Below are positions 42,635 through 51,399 of a stretch of DNA of 64,000 bases, piece by piece; positions within the stretch are counted from its first letter, which is position 1; each line of letters starts with the position of its first letter. The position numbers and the translations under genes are program-made. The stretch spans positions 2,008,043-2,072,042 of the forward strand of contig NC_014378.1 of assembly GCF_000144695.1 (NCBI RefSeq), read 5' to 3'. The notes beneath the pieces are model-generated. The model was not told the origin of the DNA, ran no database searches, and was given only the letters and a program-made list of their open reading frames with translations. The DNA comes from Acetohalobium arabaticum DSM 5501 (GTDB lineage: Bacteria; Bacillota; Halanaerobiia; Halobacteroidales; Acetohalobiaceae).

Positions 42635-43936
42635 TTGAAGTTAGCTAAATATTTTATTCATAAACCTAATCAAACCCAACAAATTGTATTAGGTTGTTTA
42701 GCTTATGCTAGTGCTAGGTTATATAATATCGGCAATTATCAACGTAAAAATTGGTCTAAAGATAGTGATAAAGAGTATCCTGATTGGTATAAACAAAAAA
42801 AGCAATTAAAAGAAAATTTTTGGTATAAAAATTTACCTTCTCAAACAGCACAGGAAACACTTAAAATTTTAGCTGATAACTGGGATAGTTTTTATCAAAG
42901 TAAAAAAGATTATCAAAATAATCCTGATAAATATACTGGTGAACCTAATCCACCTAATTATAAACCTAAAGACAGTAAATTTAACTTCCGTTATCTCAAT
43001 AATGGTTTTAAAATTATTGATGGTAAGTTAAGATTATCTATTCCTAAACAGTTAAAAAAGTATCTAAAAGAGGAATACTCTATTACCAACAAATTCTTAT
43101 GGATAAGAGTGCCTAATGAGCTGTTATCCAGTAATAGAGATGTCCTTAACTCAACTACTAGAATTGAGTTTAAACCTTTAAGCGATGATACTTATAAGGT
43201 AATCTTAACTTATAAAGTAGATACTCCTACTATTAAAGAAGATAACGGTAATTATTTAAGTATTGATCTAGGCATTAATAATCTAATGACTTGTTACAGT
43301 AATCAAAATCAGGAAAGCTTTATTATTGACGGTGGACAATATTTAGCTATTAATCGTTATTTTGATAAAAAAATCAAACATTATCAATCTATTTTGAATG
43401 GTCAAGGTAAAAAGACTTCTAAACGTATCCAACAATTATATAAAAAACGACGCAAGCAGCTGTTTCATTTAATCCATAGTGCAACTAAAAAAGTAGTTGA
43501 CTATTGTATTAAACATAATATATCTAGAGTAATCGTTGGTGATATAAAAAATATTCGTGATGATGCTGACCTAGGTAAACAGAACAATCAAAAACTCCAT
43601 AAACTACCTTTTGATATTATCTATCACCAACTAGAGTATAAACTTAATTTACAGGGGATTACTTTAATCAAGAAGAGTGAAAAATATACCAGTCAATGCA
43701 GCCCTTACAGTAAAAAAGTAACTAAGAAATATGGTGATAAGTCTAATCGTATTAAACGCGGCTTATATGTGGACAAAAATAATAATCAAGCCTTTAATGC
43801 CGATAGTGTAGGTTCATTTAATATCTTACGCAAATACTTACAGCAGCGACGTAAAGGAAAAGATATTACTTTGCAGGTTAAAGGTTTATCAAATCCAGTT
43901 AAATATAGCTGGAATGATCATCAATTTGCAGCTTAA
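42635..43936 (+). CDS. tnpB: TnpB RNA-guided nuclease (IS1341-type)
   Basis: 433 residues from TTG at 42635 (AAGGAGGTGAACTAA). A helical N-terminal region is followed by a RuvC-like nuclease: first aspartate in YLSIDLGINNL, acidic residue in RVIVGDIKNI, last aspartate in AFNADSVGSFNIL. The region that is a CxxC zinc ribbon in many TnpBs reads YTSQCSPYSKKVTKKYGD and has lost the paired cysteines, as in a known zinc-finger-less clade. TnpB uses an RNA made from the element's right end to cut DNA next to the target motif. Confidence 0.92.
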   Translation: MKLAKYFIHKPNQTQQIVLGCLAYASARLYNIGNYQRKNWSKDSDKEYPDWYKQKKQLKENFWYKNLPSQTAQETLKILADNWDSFYQSKKDYQNNPDKYTGEPNPPNYKPKDSKFNFRYLNNGFKIIDGKLRLSIPKQLKKYLKEEYSITNKFLWIRVPNELLSSNRDVLNSTTRIEFKPLSDDTYKVILTYKVDTPTIKEDNGNYLSIDLGINNLMTCYSNQNQESFIIDGGQYLAINRYFDKKIKHYQSILNGQGKKTSKRIQQLYKKRRKQLFHLIHSATKKVVDYCIKHNISRVIVGDIKNIRDDADLGKQNNQKLHKLPFDIIYHQLEYKLNLQGITLIKKSEKYTSQCSPYSKKVTKKYGDKSNRIKRGLYVDKNNNQAFNADSVGSFNILRKYLQQRRKGKDITLQVKGLSNPVKYSWNDHQFAA

Positions 43937-44080
43937 AAGTAACTCCAAGTCCAGTCAGTATTAACTGGATAGGAGTAGTGGCGTTGGACACGCCGAATGG
44001 GTAACTTGCTTGATGTTACGGGTAACTCCCATAAAAGCAGGCGACCATGAAGCTCGGTATTTCAATGCCGAGTAGTTCAC
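43937..44080 (+). ncRNA. Element right end, probable TnpB guide RNA (omega/reRNA) scaffold
   Basis: From the tnpB stop to the boundary the sequence folds into successive hairpins: CCAGT/ACTGG, GGCGT/ACGCC, GTAAC/GTTAC and, last, CTCGGTA/TGCCGAG followed by TAGTTCAC. TnpB guide RNAs come from this region and carry the guide from the adjacent host DNA, here starting GGTCTTTCACTTTTAC. The 5' end probably lies within tnpB. Assignment is by position and fold. Confidence 0.65.
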
Positions 44081-45077
44081 GGTCTTTCACTTTTACTCTT
44101 CGACCGATTCCGATGGCATCACTCTTATATTTCTGTAATTCAGTAAATAAGTTATCAATCTCCTTCTTAAGAGCTGATTCTAAGTGACGTTCCATATTAG
44201 CTAAGGCTGTTTTATTATCAGTTAGTCGTTTAGATGATGTATTCTCTACTACATCAACATCCAGTTCTAGATTAATATTAAAAGTGAATTTGCCGTCATG
44301 ATAACTGGGTTTAATTTGAGAATTAGTCTGTTGAACATAGTAAGTAACTATATGATTATCAACTTTGAGTGCAATTTCTCCTTTACTAAAGTTTTCTTTC
44401 AGTAGTGCTAAGGATCTAGTCTCCGGTACTTGTAGCTTCCCTATCATCTTATCCTTCCTAAATAGAGCAGTGCCTATAATCTTGATATCAGTCTTACCAT
44501 ACTTGATTATTGGAATCACAGGTTCAATACCTGTAGTCTTTAAGTTGCTAAAGAAATTGGTTAGATTTCTCTCTGGCAGCAAAGTATTACGCGAGGTAGT
44601 TCTAAATAGTAGATCAAGATATTGGCCTCGATTTTCCGTAGTAGGAACTTTAACTTTTTTAATTTTAGCAGCTTGCTTAGGAGTAATAGCAAGTAAGACT
44701 GAGCCTGGGATCAGCGGATTACGCCACAGAGCATCAATTTGAGGCAGCAGTCCCTCTTTGGCAACTTCCTTACTAAAGATAATTGTCTTTAGCATCCCTA
44801 ATGAGATAACACCAACACTCCTATTCTGTAGATTATTGATAGCATTCTCAATTGAATAGGCTGTCACTGATAGATTATTAACCTTTTTAGGCGCCTTAGG
44901 ACGTAAAATTGGAAATTGGAGTGAGTATAAGTAAGGGGCTGCGACCTCCTCTTTAGCCTTATCAACTGTTATATAACTTGGAAATTGGGTCTGTTCTATT
45001 TCTCGAATATCCCAGCAGCCTGTTAAAGGCAGTACAGTAAAAATTAGAATCAACAGAATTAAAATCTTTTTAATCAT
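44081..45077 (-). pseudogene. gerAC: GerAC 5' fragment of the decayed minus-strand gerA operon
   Basis: About 330 codons from ATG at 45077 (SD GAGGTG; earlier in-frame codons lack one). Lipoprotein signal with lipobox LPLTGCWD, then the two GerAC domains up to SDAIGIGRRVKVKD, where the IS605-type element interrupts. A product would read 10-15 residues into the element (ending MVACFYGSYP). The sequence is otherwise unbroken, and excision of the element would restore it together with 42274-42374. It is a paralogue, not a recent copy, of the gerAC at 49707. Confidence 0.88.
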
Positions 45078-46058
45078 GCCGTTGATCACCTCTAACCCCT
45101 CTCCATTTAGCAATTAATAATATTAAGATTGGAACCCCAAAGACTAAAACAGTTCCCGTTTGGGCTACGAAATTAATATAATCAAAGACTTCTAACACAT
45201 TATCCGGTAAAAAGGCAATCCCGATAAGCAGCGGAAATAGAATTAGATTGCTACGCCGATGATCTTCCCACTTAAATAGCTGGGTTAAGCTGTAACTGGC
45301 CATATGAGAGTAGGCCTGTACACTTGTAAAGGCTACTGCAATCCATAAGAAGAGAAAGATAAATTCCAGACGGCCGAATACTTAAAGGCTTTTCTTTTCT
45401 GTTTGATAAAGGGAAAGATTAATAACAGAATCTCCGGTCCTATATAACTGAACGTAGCATTAAAACTCCCCTTAATTATAGTCTTGATTCCTGTTCCAAA
45501 GACCGGCTGCAGATTTAATAGATCGATTTCAAAACCGGCAGGTACTAAAAGTAAGAAAGCAGGAGCTAAGGCAAAAAATAAGAACTGGTGAAGTCGGGCC
45601 ATAGTTTTAAAGCCCATATTGGCTGAGTAAAGAGCAACTAGAATTAATATAGTCAGATTAACTAATATAGGAGTCTGAGGTAGAACAAAACTAGTTAAGA
45701 TAGTAGTAAAGTGGCGGGCAATAATAGCTGCTGTTGAGGCGCTATAGAGAAAATAACTGACACTAATTAAACTACCAAAATATTTACCTAGGATCTGCGG
45801 GCTATATTCAATAATTGTCTGCCGGGGAAAACGGCTGGCCAGACGATACATAATAAATAGTGCTAAGACCCACATAAATCCACTAATTATAATTGCCAAC
45901 CAGCTATCCTGCCGAGCAGTTTCCGAAATAGTCCGTGGTAGAACAAGAATTGCTGATCCTACACAGATTTGAATTATAATAAAGACTAATTGACTACTGG
46001 AAAGCTGGTACTTCTTAATCTCTTCACTCCTCATCTGTTTGATCTCCTCCATTATCAT
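45070..46058 (-). pseudogene. gerAB: GerAB germination permease, broken
   Basis: The first part (45366-46058) encodes about 228 residues of a GerAB-type amino acid permease (SSSQLVFIIIQICVGSAILV, IGPEILLLIFPFI). After KQKRKAF the frame jumps: homology resumes in another frame as FGRLEFIFLFLWIAVAFTSV and runs to 45070. Relative to the family (about 360 residues) some 40-50 residues are missing at the junction, so a deletion has removed part of the gene and shifted the frame. Either piece alone would be non-functional. Confidence 0.88.
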
Positions 46059-46590
46059 AATCTCCTTCTCGATCCTGCTGGTCCTGCTGTTGAGTTGGTA
46101 TCGATCTAGGACGTGTTGACATTAGTCTAAGTGGTGCTCGCAGAACTGTATCTTTAAGATCTGACCACTTTATTGGACCAAAGGGAGCAAAGTAAGGCTG
46201 GCCGAGACTCTCTAAACTACAGAGATGAATCAAGATCAACAGCCAGCCGACCATGATTCCATAAACGCTGAATAGAGCTGAAAGAATCATCATCGGAAAA
46301 CGCAGTAATCGCAACGGAATTGCTGCTGAATAACTAGGGATAACAAAGGTAGCAATCGCCGTCAAGGCAACTACAATCACCATCGGCGGACTGACTAAAC
46401 CGGCACTAACGGCTGCATCACCCAGGATAACCCCCCTACTACACCGATAGTCTGACCAATGGGGCCTGGTAGTCTGATTCCTGCTTCCCGCAGAAGCTCT
46501 AGACTGAACTCCATAATAAAGGATTCTAAGTAAGAAAGGAACAGATAAAAGAAAGAATCTATAAATAATTTCAGATTGAAATTAAATGTT
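46024..46590 (-). pseudogene. gerAA: GerAA germination protein, C-terminal remnant
   Basis: Residues from [20 protein letters not shown] to the C-terminus (about 180 codons of the usual 500) remain, including the motif [11 protein letters not shown] and [20 protein letters not shown]. Between these two pieces a run of six G (near 46430) is one base short of the frame, so the homologous product starts only at 46383. The 5' two-thirds is missing; an 88-base inverted repeat (46593-46680) lies at the broken end. Confidence 0.88.
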
Positions 46591-46592
46591 AG

Positions 46593-46680
46593 CCTTGCCC
46601 AAAATATTTTCAGTATCCTAACTGCTATCTTATGCTAGTAAGATGATTACATTAGGCTACCTTAAAAGTTTTGAGCAAGG
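46593..46680. repeat. 88-base imperfect inverted repeat
   Basis: CCTTGCCCAAAATATTTT at one end faces AAAAGTTTTGAGCAAGG at the other; inner arms CCTAA/TTAGG and ATCTTA/TAAGAT continue the pairing to a 6-base loop. It could be a small MITE that truncated gerAA, or a hairpin RNA expressed from the promoter at 46702-46733 just upstream on the minus strand. Confidence 0.6.
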
Positions 46681-46701
46681 AATAAAATCTGTAGTGATTT
46701 A

Positions 46702-46733
46702 ATTATACGAAATCAACGTCAAAGTAGAGTCAA
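46702..46733 (-). promoter_or_regulatory. Orphan promoter with SARP-type direct repeats
   Basis: Minus strand: TTGACT (46728-46733), TTGACG 11 bp later (46717-46722), 9 bases, TATAAT (46702-46707). The layout equals the three hut promoters, yet no intact gene lies downstream, only the 88-base hairpin and a gerAA remnant. Confidence 0.7.
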
Positions 46734-46775
46734 AAATAAAGTTTAACCCTGGTTATATAGTAACAGCCAGGCTTC

Positions 46776-46901
46776 TTAGGCCTCTACCATAGCTACTAAT
46801 CGGATATTAATACTGGAAGCAGCCAGCTCCTGGACTCCTAAAACTGTTGGGCCATCATCAATTAATTCATTATACTCCGATTTAATTTCTTCACATAACA
46901 T
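46776..46901 (-). pseudogene. MscS-type mechanosensitive channel, C-terminal fragment
   Basis: 41 codons: LIDDGPTVLGVQELAASSIN followed by IRLVAMVEA is the beta-domain of small-conductance mechanosensitive channels (pattern PxxLGVxxLxxSSVNIRV). An ATG at 46901 with AGGATTGAAT before it could start a peptide, but the pore helices are missing. It is a remnant between the two ger operons. 46902-47013 is the leader of gerAA. Confidence 0.6.
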
Positions 46902-47013
46902 ATTCAATCCTCCACTAGACTATCATGTTATAATTTTATGGAAACAATGTATATATTTTACTTTAATGCTAAAAATATTAATGATTGATAAGAACTAATA
47001 AGGAGGATACAGT

Positions 47014-48639
47014 ATGTGGCGCTACTTAAAAAACTGGATTAAAGATATGTATACTCTACAACAGAATAAACGAGGAACTACTAAAGAAAAATTCTTTAAT
47101 GACTTAACTAGAAATGAAGAATTATTAACTAATAAATTTCAAAATATCGATGATATTAAATTTCGCCATCTTAAACTAACTAACGAATCTAATCAGCAAA
47201 TCGATGCTACCCTTGTTTATATTACTAATTTAATAGATAAAGAAATAATCAATAATAACATTATAAAACCACTCTTATCTGAAGACAACCAGAATTTATC
47301 ACTTGCAGAAAAAGATACAGAAACTATTAGCAGTAAAATTATAGATGCTGAAAATATAGAAAGAATAGATAAAGTAAATAAAGCAGTTAATGATATTTTA
47401 GCCGGTAAATCCATCTTATTAGTTGACCAAAGCTCTCATGTGCTCAGTATTTCCACTCAAGGCTGGGAAGAAAGAAGTGTTGAACGGCCAATAACTGAAC
47501 GTACTGTCCGCGGACCCAGCGATGGGTTTACTGAAAATATCAAAACTAATACTGGGCTAATCCGGCGTAGAATCAAAGATAAACAATTAAAGGTCGAATC
47601 CTTTACTAAAGGCAGCTATACTAATACCCAGATTAATGTACTATATGCTGAAGATATAGTAAATTCTAAAATCGTTGCTGAAGTCAAAAAGAGACTAAAC
47701 AGTATTAATGTAGATCAAATTACAGGGCCTAGACATATCATGGAGTTAATTGAGGATAACCCTCTTTCTCCTTTCGATACAATTTATGAAACTGAACGCC
47801 CTGATATAGCAACGGCAGGAATGTTAGAAGGAAGAGTGACTATTTTAATCGACGGCTATCCCACAGCTTTAGTAGCACCTATGTTATTTATGGAAAATTT
47901 AGTCAGCCCTGAAGACTACTATTACAACTTCTACTATACTCTGGGAGCTAGAGCAATTAGATTCTTAGGCTTTCTAGTTAGTGCTCTGCTGCCGGCAATC
48001 TATATTGCAATTTTGGCCTTTCACCAGGAGGTATTGCCTATCACCCTAGTTAATAAGATCTATTCAGCCCGGGAAGGAGTTCCTTTTCCGATTGCTATAG
48101 AAATGATTATCTTTGGTGCTTTCTTTGAAGGAATTAAAGAAGCAGGAGCCCGCATTCCCCAAGCTTTAGGCCCTTCAGTAACTATTGTCGGAGCCTTAAT
48201 CTTAGGCGAAGCGGCCATTAATGCTGGATTGTTAAGTCCTGATAGCGTAATTATCGGTTCAATAACCGGAATCTCTATCTTCTTGATGCCGACAACAGAG
48301 TTTAATAATACTCTACTGTTAATTAGATTACTATTCGTCCTAGGTGCTGCTACTAGCGGTTTCTTCGGTATAACGCTAGCTGTACTATGGATTACAATGC
48401 ATTTAACTAATTTAAGATCTTTTGGAATACCATTTATGAGACCAGTAGCCCCACTTCAGCTGCAGGATCTAAAGGATTTCTTTATGCGGGTACCCTATCT
48501 AGTAATGAATACCCGCCCTAAATCACTAGAAACTGAAGAAGTAAACCGCCAGAATAATCAGCCGATAAAAAGATTCTTCTTTAAGTACGATTTACAGGAA
48601 CAGGATACTAAAAACGAGGTGACAGATAATGAAAACTAG
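47014..48639 (+). CDS. gerAA: Spore germination receptor subunit GerAA
   Basis: 541 residues, first gene of an intact gerA-type operon. A cytosolic N-terminal domain (to about 300, including SILLVDQSSHVLSISTQGWEERSVERPITER) and five or six membrane helices (starting RAIRFLGFLVSALLPAIYIA), then a cytosolic tail with RPVAPLQLQDLKDFFMRVPY. GerA receptors sit in the spore inner membrane and trigger germination on nutrients. ATG at 47014 follows AAGGAGGATACAGT. It overlaps gerAB by 11 bases. Confidence 0.94.
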   Translation: MWRYLKNWIKDMYTLQQNKRGTTKEKFFNDLTRNEELLTNKFQNIDDIKFRHLKLTNESNQQIDATLVYITNLIDKEIINNNIIKPLLSEDNQNLSLAEKDTETISSKIIDAENIERIDKVNKAVNDILAGKSILLVDQSSHVLSISTQGWEERSVERPITERTVRGPSDGFTENIKTNTGLIRRRIKDKQLKVESFTKGSYTNTQINVLYAEDIVNSKIVAEVKKRLNSINVDQITGPRHIMELIEDNPLSPFDTIYETERPDIATAGMLEGRVTILIDGYPTALVAPMLFMENLVSPEDYYYNFYYTLGARAIRFLGFLVSALLPAIYIAILAFHQEVLPITLVNKIYSAREGVPFPIAIEMIIFGAFFEGIKEAGARIPQALGPSVTIVGALILGEAAINAGLLSPDSVIIGSITGISIFLMPTTEFNNTLLLIRLLFVLGAATSGFFGITLAVLWITMHLTNLRSFGIPFMRPVAPLQLQDLKDFFMRVPYLVMNTRPKSLETEEVNRQNNQPIKRFFFKYDLQEQDTKNEVTDNEN

Positions 48640-49714
48640 AATTTCTCCTTACCAGGCAACTCTATTATTAGTATCAACTATTATAGGTACTGCCATAGTA
48701 CTACTGCCTACATTAATAGTTCAGGATGCTAAGCAGGATGCCTGGCTGTCAGGAATTATCTTAATTGCTTTTGCTCTCATTATTTCTATTATCTATTCTC
48801 TAATCGCTAATAGAATGGAGCGTACCGACTTAATAGCCTTTAGCCGCCAGACCTTTGGTCAGATTATAACTACTATCTTAACTGGAGGCTTAGTTATCTA
48901 TTTTGTAATTACTAGCGGCACTGTAACCCGACAGATATCTGAAATTATGGTCAGTACCTATCTTCCAGAAACTCCACTCTGGTTTTTAAATTTAAATATT
49001 ATTTTAACTGCGGCTGCCTTTGTTTACTACGGTCTGGAAGTTACAGCTCGTGTACTGGAAATTATCTTTTATCTCTTTTTAGTTACTTTTTTAATAGCAA
49101 TTATAATCTTAACTAAGGATATGTCGCCGGCTTTTCTACAGCCTGTATTAAGCGAAGGCTTTAAACCTATATTAAAGAGCATCTATCCGGGACTAGTAAT
49201 CTTTGGTGAATTCTTTATAGTTTTAATCTTTGCTCCGCAGATAGCAGAACCGAATAAAGTCTATAAATCCTTAGTTAGTTCAATAGCAATTAGCGGCGTT
49301 TTAATGATGATTGTTATTCTTTCAACATTGATGATTTTTGGACCGGGAATGACAGCTAATCTAACTTTTCCGCTCTTATCGGCTCATAGATATGCTCAGG
49401 CTTTAGGTGTTATTGAACGATTAGATCCGCTATTTATCTTTTACTGGGTTGGAGGAGGAGTATTAAAAGCAGCTATTTTCTTTTACGGTGCTGTCTATAC
49501 TATTCAAAAGTTATTTCGTTTATCTACTTATTATATAATAATTCCCTTTACAATACCGCCTATCTTCTATATCTCATCCTATTACTTTAAAAATGTAAGG
49601 GAATTAGCAGACTTTCTACATCAAATGGTGCCCTTGTATATAGCTATACAAGTAGTCTATCCTATTTTATTATTAATCTTTAGTACCTTACGAGGAGTTG
49701 ATTCTAGTGACTAA
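48629..49714 (+). CDS. gerAB: Spore germination receptor subunit GerAB (APC-type permease)
   Basis: 361 residues with about ten membrane helices, normal family length. Begins RISPYQATLLLVSTIIGTAI and contains IYPGLVIFGEFFIVLIFAPQ. This subunit binds the germinant in known receptors. Its start lies inside gerAA and its end overlaps gerAC by 8 bases, so the three are translationally linked. The last 83 bases are duplicated at 4408-4490. Confidence 0.94.
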   Translation: MKTRISPYQATLLLVSTIIGTAIVLLPTLIVQDAKQDAWLSGIILIAFALIISIIYSLIANRMERTDLIAFSRQTFGQIITTILTGGLVIYFVITSGTVTRQISEIMVSTYLPETPLWFLNLNIILTAAAFVYYGLEVTARVLEIIFYLFLVTFLIAIIILTKDMSPAFLQPVLSEGFKPILKSIYPGLVIFGEFFIVLIFAPQIAEPNKVYKSLVSSIAISGVLMMIVILSTLMIFGPGMTANLTFPLLSAHRYAQALGVIERLDPLFIFYWVGGGVLKAAIFFYGAVYTIQKLFRLSTYYIIIPFTIPPIFYISSYYFKNVRELADFLHQMVPLYIAIQVVYPILLLIFSTLRGVDSSD

Positions 49715-50903
49715 ACTAAAACAGATACTCACTATTCTTCTCATCTGCTGTTTAGCAACTATTGTCAGCGGCTGCTGGAGCAGTAGAGAATTTGATTCTC
49801 TTGCTTTAGTAAAAGGTATCGGAGTAGACTTAGCTAAAGAAGAAGACCGCGTTAAATTCACTGTTCAACTGAGCAAACCCCAAGAACAACAAGGTGGAGG
49901 ACAGAGTGGAGGTGCTGCACAGCAATTCTGGACTACTAGCTCTACCGGTTATAGTATCTTTGAAGCTAACCGTAATTTAGTCAAAACAGTAGGCCGTCAA
50001 CCCTTCTATTCCCACAGTGAAGTAGTTATTATCGGTGAAGAGCTGGCCCGACAGGGTATTAAACCCTATATTGACCTCTTTAACCGCGATCCTGAACTGC
50101 GTCGGCGGGCCTATATAGCTATTGCCCGGGGCGAGGAAGCAGAAAAGATCCTACAGAGTTCCCATGGAATTGAGCCGCTTTCAGCTATTGCAGTTAAACA
50201 AATCATCAACGGTCAGAGTATAACTGGGACTATCTTTGCCAGTGATCTGCGTGAATTCACAATTTCAATGCTCAGTGATACTAAGGATACAGTTACTGCT
50301 CCTATCCAGTTAAAAGAAGGAGGACCTAAAGAAGAGTCGAAAGAAGAAGAAAAGAACTTACTTTATATTAATGGCGGAGCAGTCTTTAGAGATGATAAAC
50401 TAGTTGGTTGGTTAACCCGTAAAGAAACTCGAGGGCTTAACTGGGTGCTTAAACCTAACGAAGTAACCGGCGGGATTTTAATCAAAGCCCCCGATGAAGA
50501 AGAAAAGATTACTATTGAAACAGTCCATGCTAAATCCCAAGTAGAAGCCCAATTAGAAGATAACCACTTCAAAATAAAATTAAAAATAGATGCTGAAGGT
50601 AGTATCGCTGAAGATTTAAGCCGCAATTATAATATCACTCGCGAAGCTAATATTTCTCAATTAAATAAGCGTTTTGCTCAAGTAATTAACAACGAAATCA
50701 TTAATGCGCTCAAGAAGAGCCAAAAGTATAAAGCAGATATCTTCGGTTTTGGTGAAAAAATTAATGAAGAGTATCCACAGGAATTTAAGAAAAGAGTGGA
50801 TAACTGGGACAAAATCTATGCTAAGCTTCCCGTAAAAATTGAAGTTACAGCAAATATTAGACGGCCAGGGTTAATTGAAGAAGGAATTGGAACTTATAAG
50901 TAA
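49707..50903 (+). CDS. gerAC: Spore germination receptor lipoprotein GerAC
   Basis: 398 residues from GTG at 49707 (GAGGAG 9 bases upstream; the in-frame TTG at 49698 abuts the SD). Lipobox IVSGCW anchors it to the outer face of the spore inner membrane. Conserved parts include SLALVKGIGVDLAKEEDRVK, SHSEVVIIGEELARQG and the C-terminal EVTANIRRPG. A low-complexity linker PKEESKEEEK is intact here but shifted in the copy at 4483. Ends the operon; there is no clear terminator. Confidence 0.94.
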   Translation: MTKLKQILTILLICCLATIVSGCWSSREFDSLALVKGIGVDLAKEEDRVKFTVQLSKPQEQQGGGQSGGAAQQFWTTSSTGYSIFEANRNLVKTVGRQPFYSHSEVVIIGEELARQGIKPYIDLFNRDPELRRRAYIAIARGEEAEKILQSSHGIEPLSAIAVKQIINGQSITGTIFASDLREFTISMLSDTKDTVTAPIQLKEGGPKEESKEEEKNLLYINGGAVFRDDKLVGWLTRKETRGLNWVLKPNEVTGGILIKAPDEEEKITIETVHAKSQVEAQLEDNHFKIKLKIDAEGSIAEDLSRNYNITREANISQLNKRFAQVINNEIINALKKSQKYKADIFGFGEKINEEYPQEFKKRVDNWDKIYAKLPVKIEVTANIRRPGLIEEGIGTYK

Positions 50904-50909
50904 AGTTTG

Positions 50910-51203
50910 TATTTTAAGTTTCCTCTACAAAAGTAAATTACCTTATTCACTATGGTGGGTTCACAACACTATTATCCCTTACCATACCAAACGGTTTGGG
51001 ACTACATTTGACTTACGAACCCTGAATATTTTACACGAACAAGGATTGGTGTTCGTAACCTCCAATATTCACTTGTGCAATTAACAAGGGGTCGAACCCA
51101 CTAATGGTGAGTTGACATTACCGAATTCATGGAAAGAAAACCCCGTTAATATTAAATCGGCGGGGATGAATTTCCATAAACTATACTTAAAAGTATAGTT
51201 CAC
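50910..51203 (+). other. Non-coding structured element, possible IS605-derived remnant
   Basis: Nearly 300 bases with nested complementarity and no convincing gene: GTGGGTTC (near 50955) with GAACCCAC (near 51093); TTACGAACC with GGTGTTCGTAA; CCCCG with CGGGG around TTAATATTAAAT; and a terminal hairpin AACTATACTT/AAGTATAGTT followed by CAC. The last part resembles the right end of the IS605-type element here (hairpin then TAGTTCAC). It begins just after gerAC and ends where a larE-like gene is cut, so it behaves as an inserted element. It may be a tnpB/iscB-less derivative carrying a guide-RNA scaffold; this is inference. Confidence 0.5.
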
Positions 51204-51275
51204 TTATGTTATTAAACTCCCTAATTCAGCTAAGTAATCCTTTAAAGCAGTATATTTTTCTTCTACATGATCCAT
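51204..51275 (-). pseudogene. Start of a LarE-like sulfur transferase gene, truncated
   Basis: ATG at 51275 after GGAGGGATAAAATC begins MDHVEEKYTALKDYLAELGS, like the N-terminus of LarE/ExsB-type PP-loop proteins (typically followed by VVVAFSGGVDS). After LI the frame runs into the element ending at 51203 and stops. The remainder of the gene is not in the window. 51276-51399 shows nothing else. Confidence 0.5.
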
Positions 51276-51399
51276 GATTTTATCCCTCCACTAATATCAT
51301 TTATATCACCTGCATTAGTCAAACAGCTAACCAACATACTTAAAGCAGGTACTACTCCTGGGCTGGTACAGATCTATTCTTGGTTAATATTCCATATAA

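Larger units (their letters stand above)
42375..44080 (+). mobile_element. IS200/IS605-type element, copy B (1706 bp)
   Basis: Left boundary 42375 and right boundary 44080 are set by rejoining the interrupted gerAC in frame and by the right-end sequence TAGTTCAC typical of the family. The left flank is TTTTTAG, the same as for copy A, and serves as the likely target and TnpB recognition (TAM) sequence. Contents: left-end hairpin (42424-42458), tnpA remnant, tnpB, and a structured right end. There is no target duplication. With tnpA reduced, movement would depend on a TnpA from elsewhere. Confidence 0.88.

Noticed and set aside
42635-43936. tnpB as broken because its zinc ribbon is missing
   Set aside because: A clade of TnpB without the paired cysteines exists, and the RuvC residues are intact.
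50875-51084. A 69-residue protein after gerAC
   Set aside because: No ribosome site, overlaps gerAC in another frame and runs through hairpin-forming sequence.
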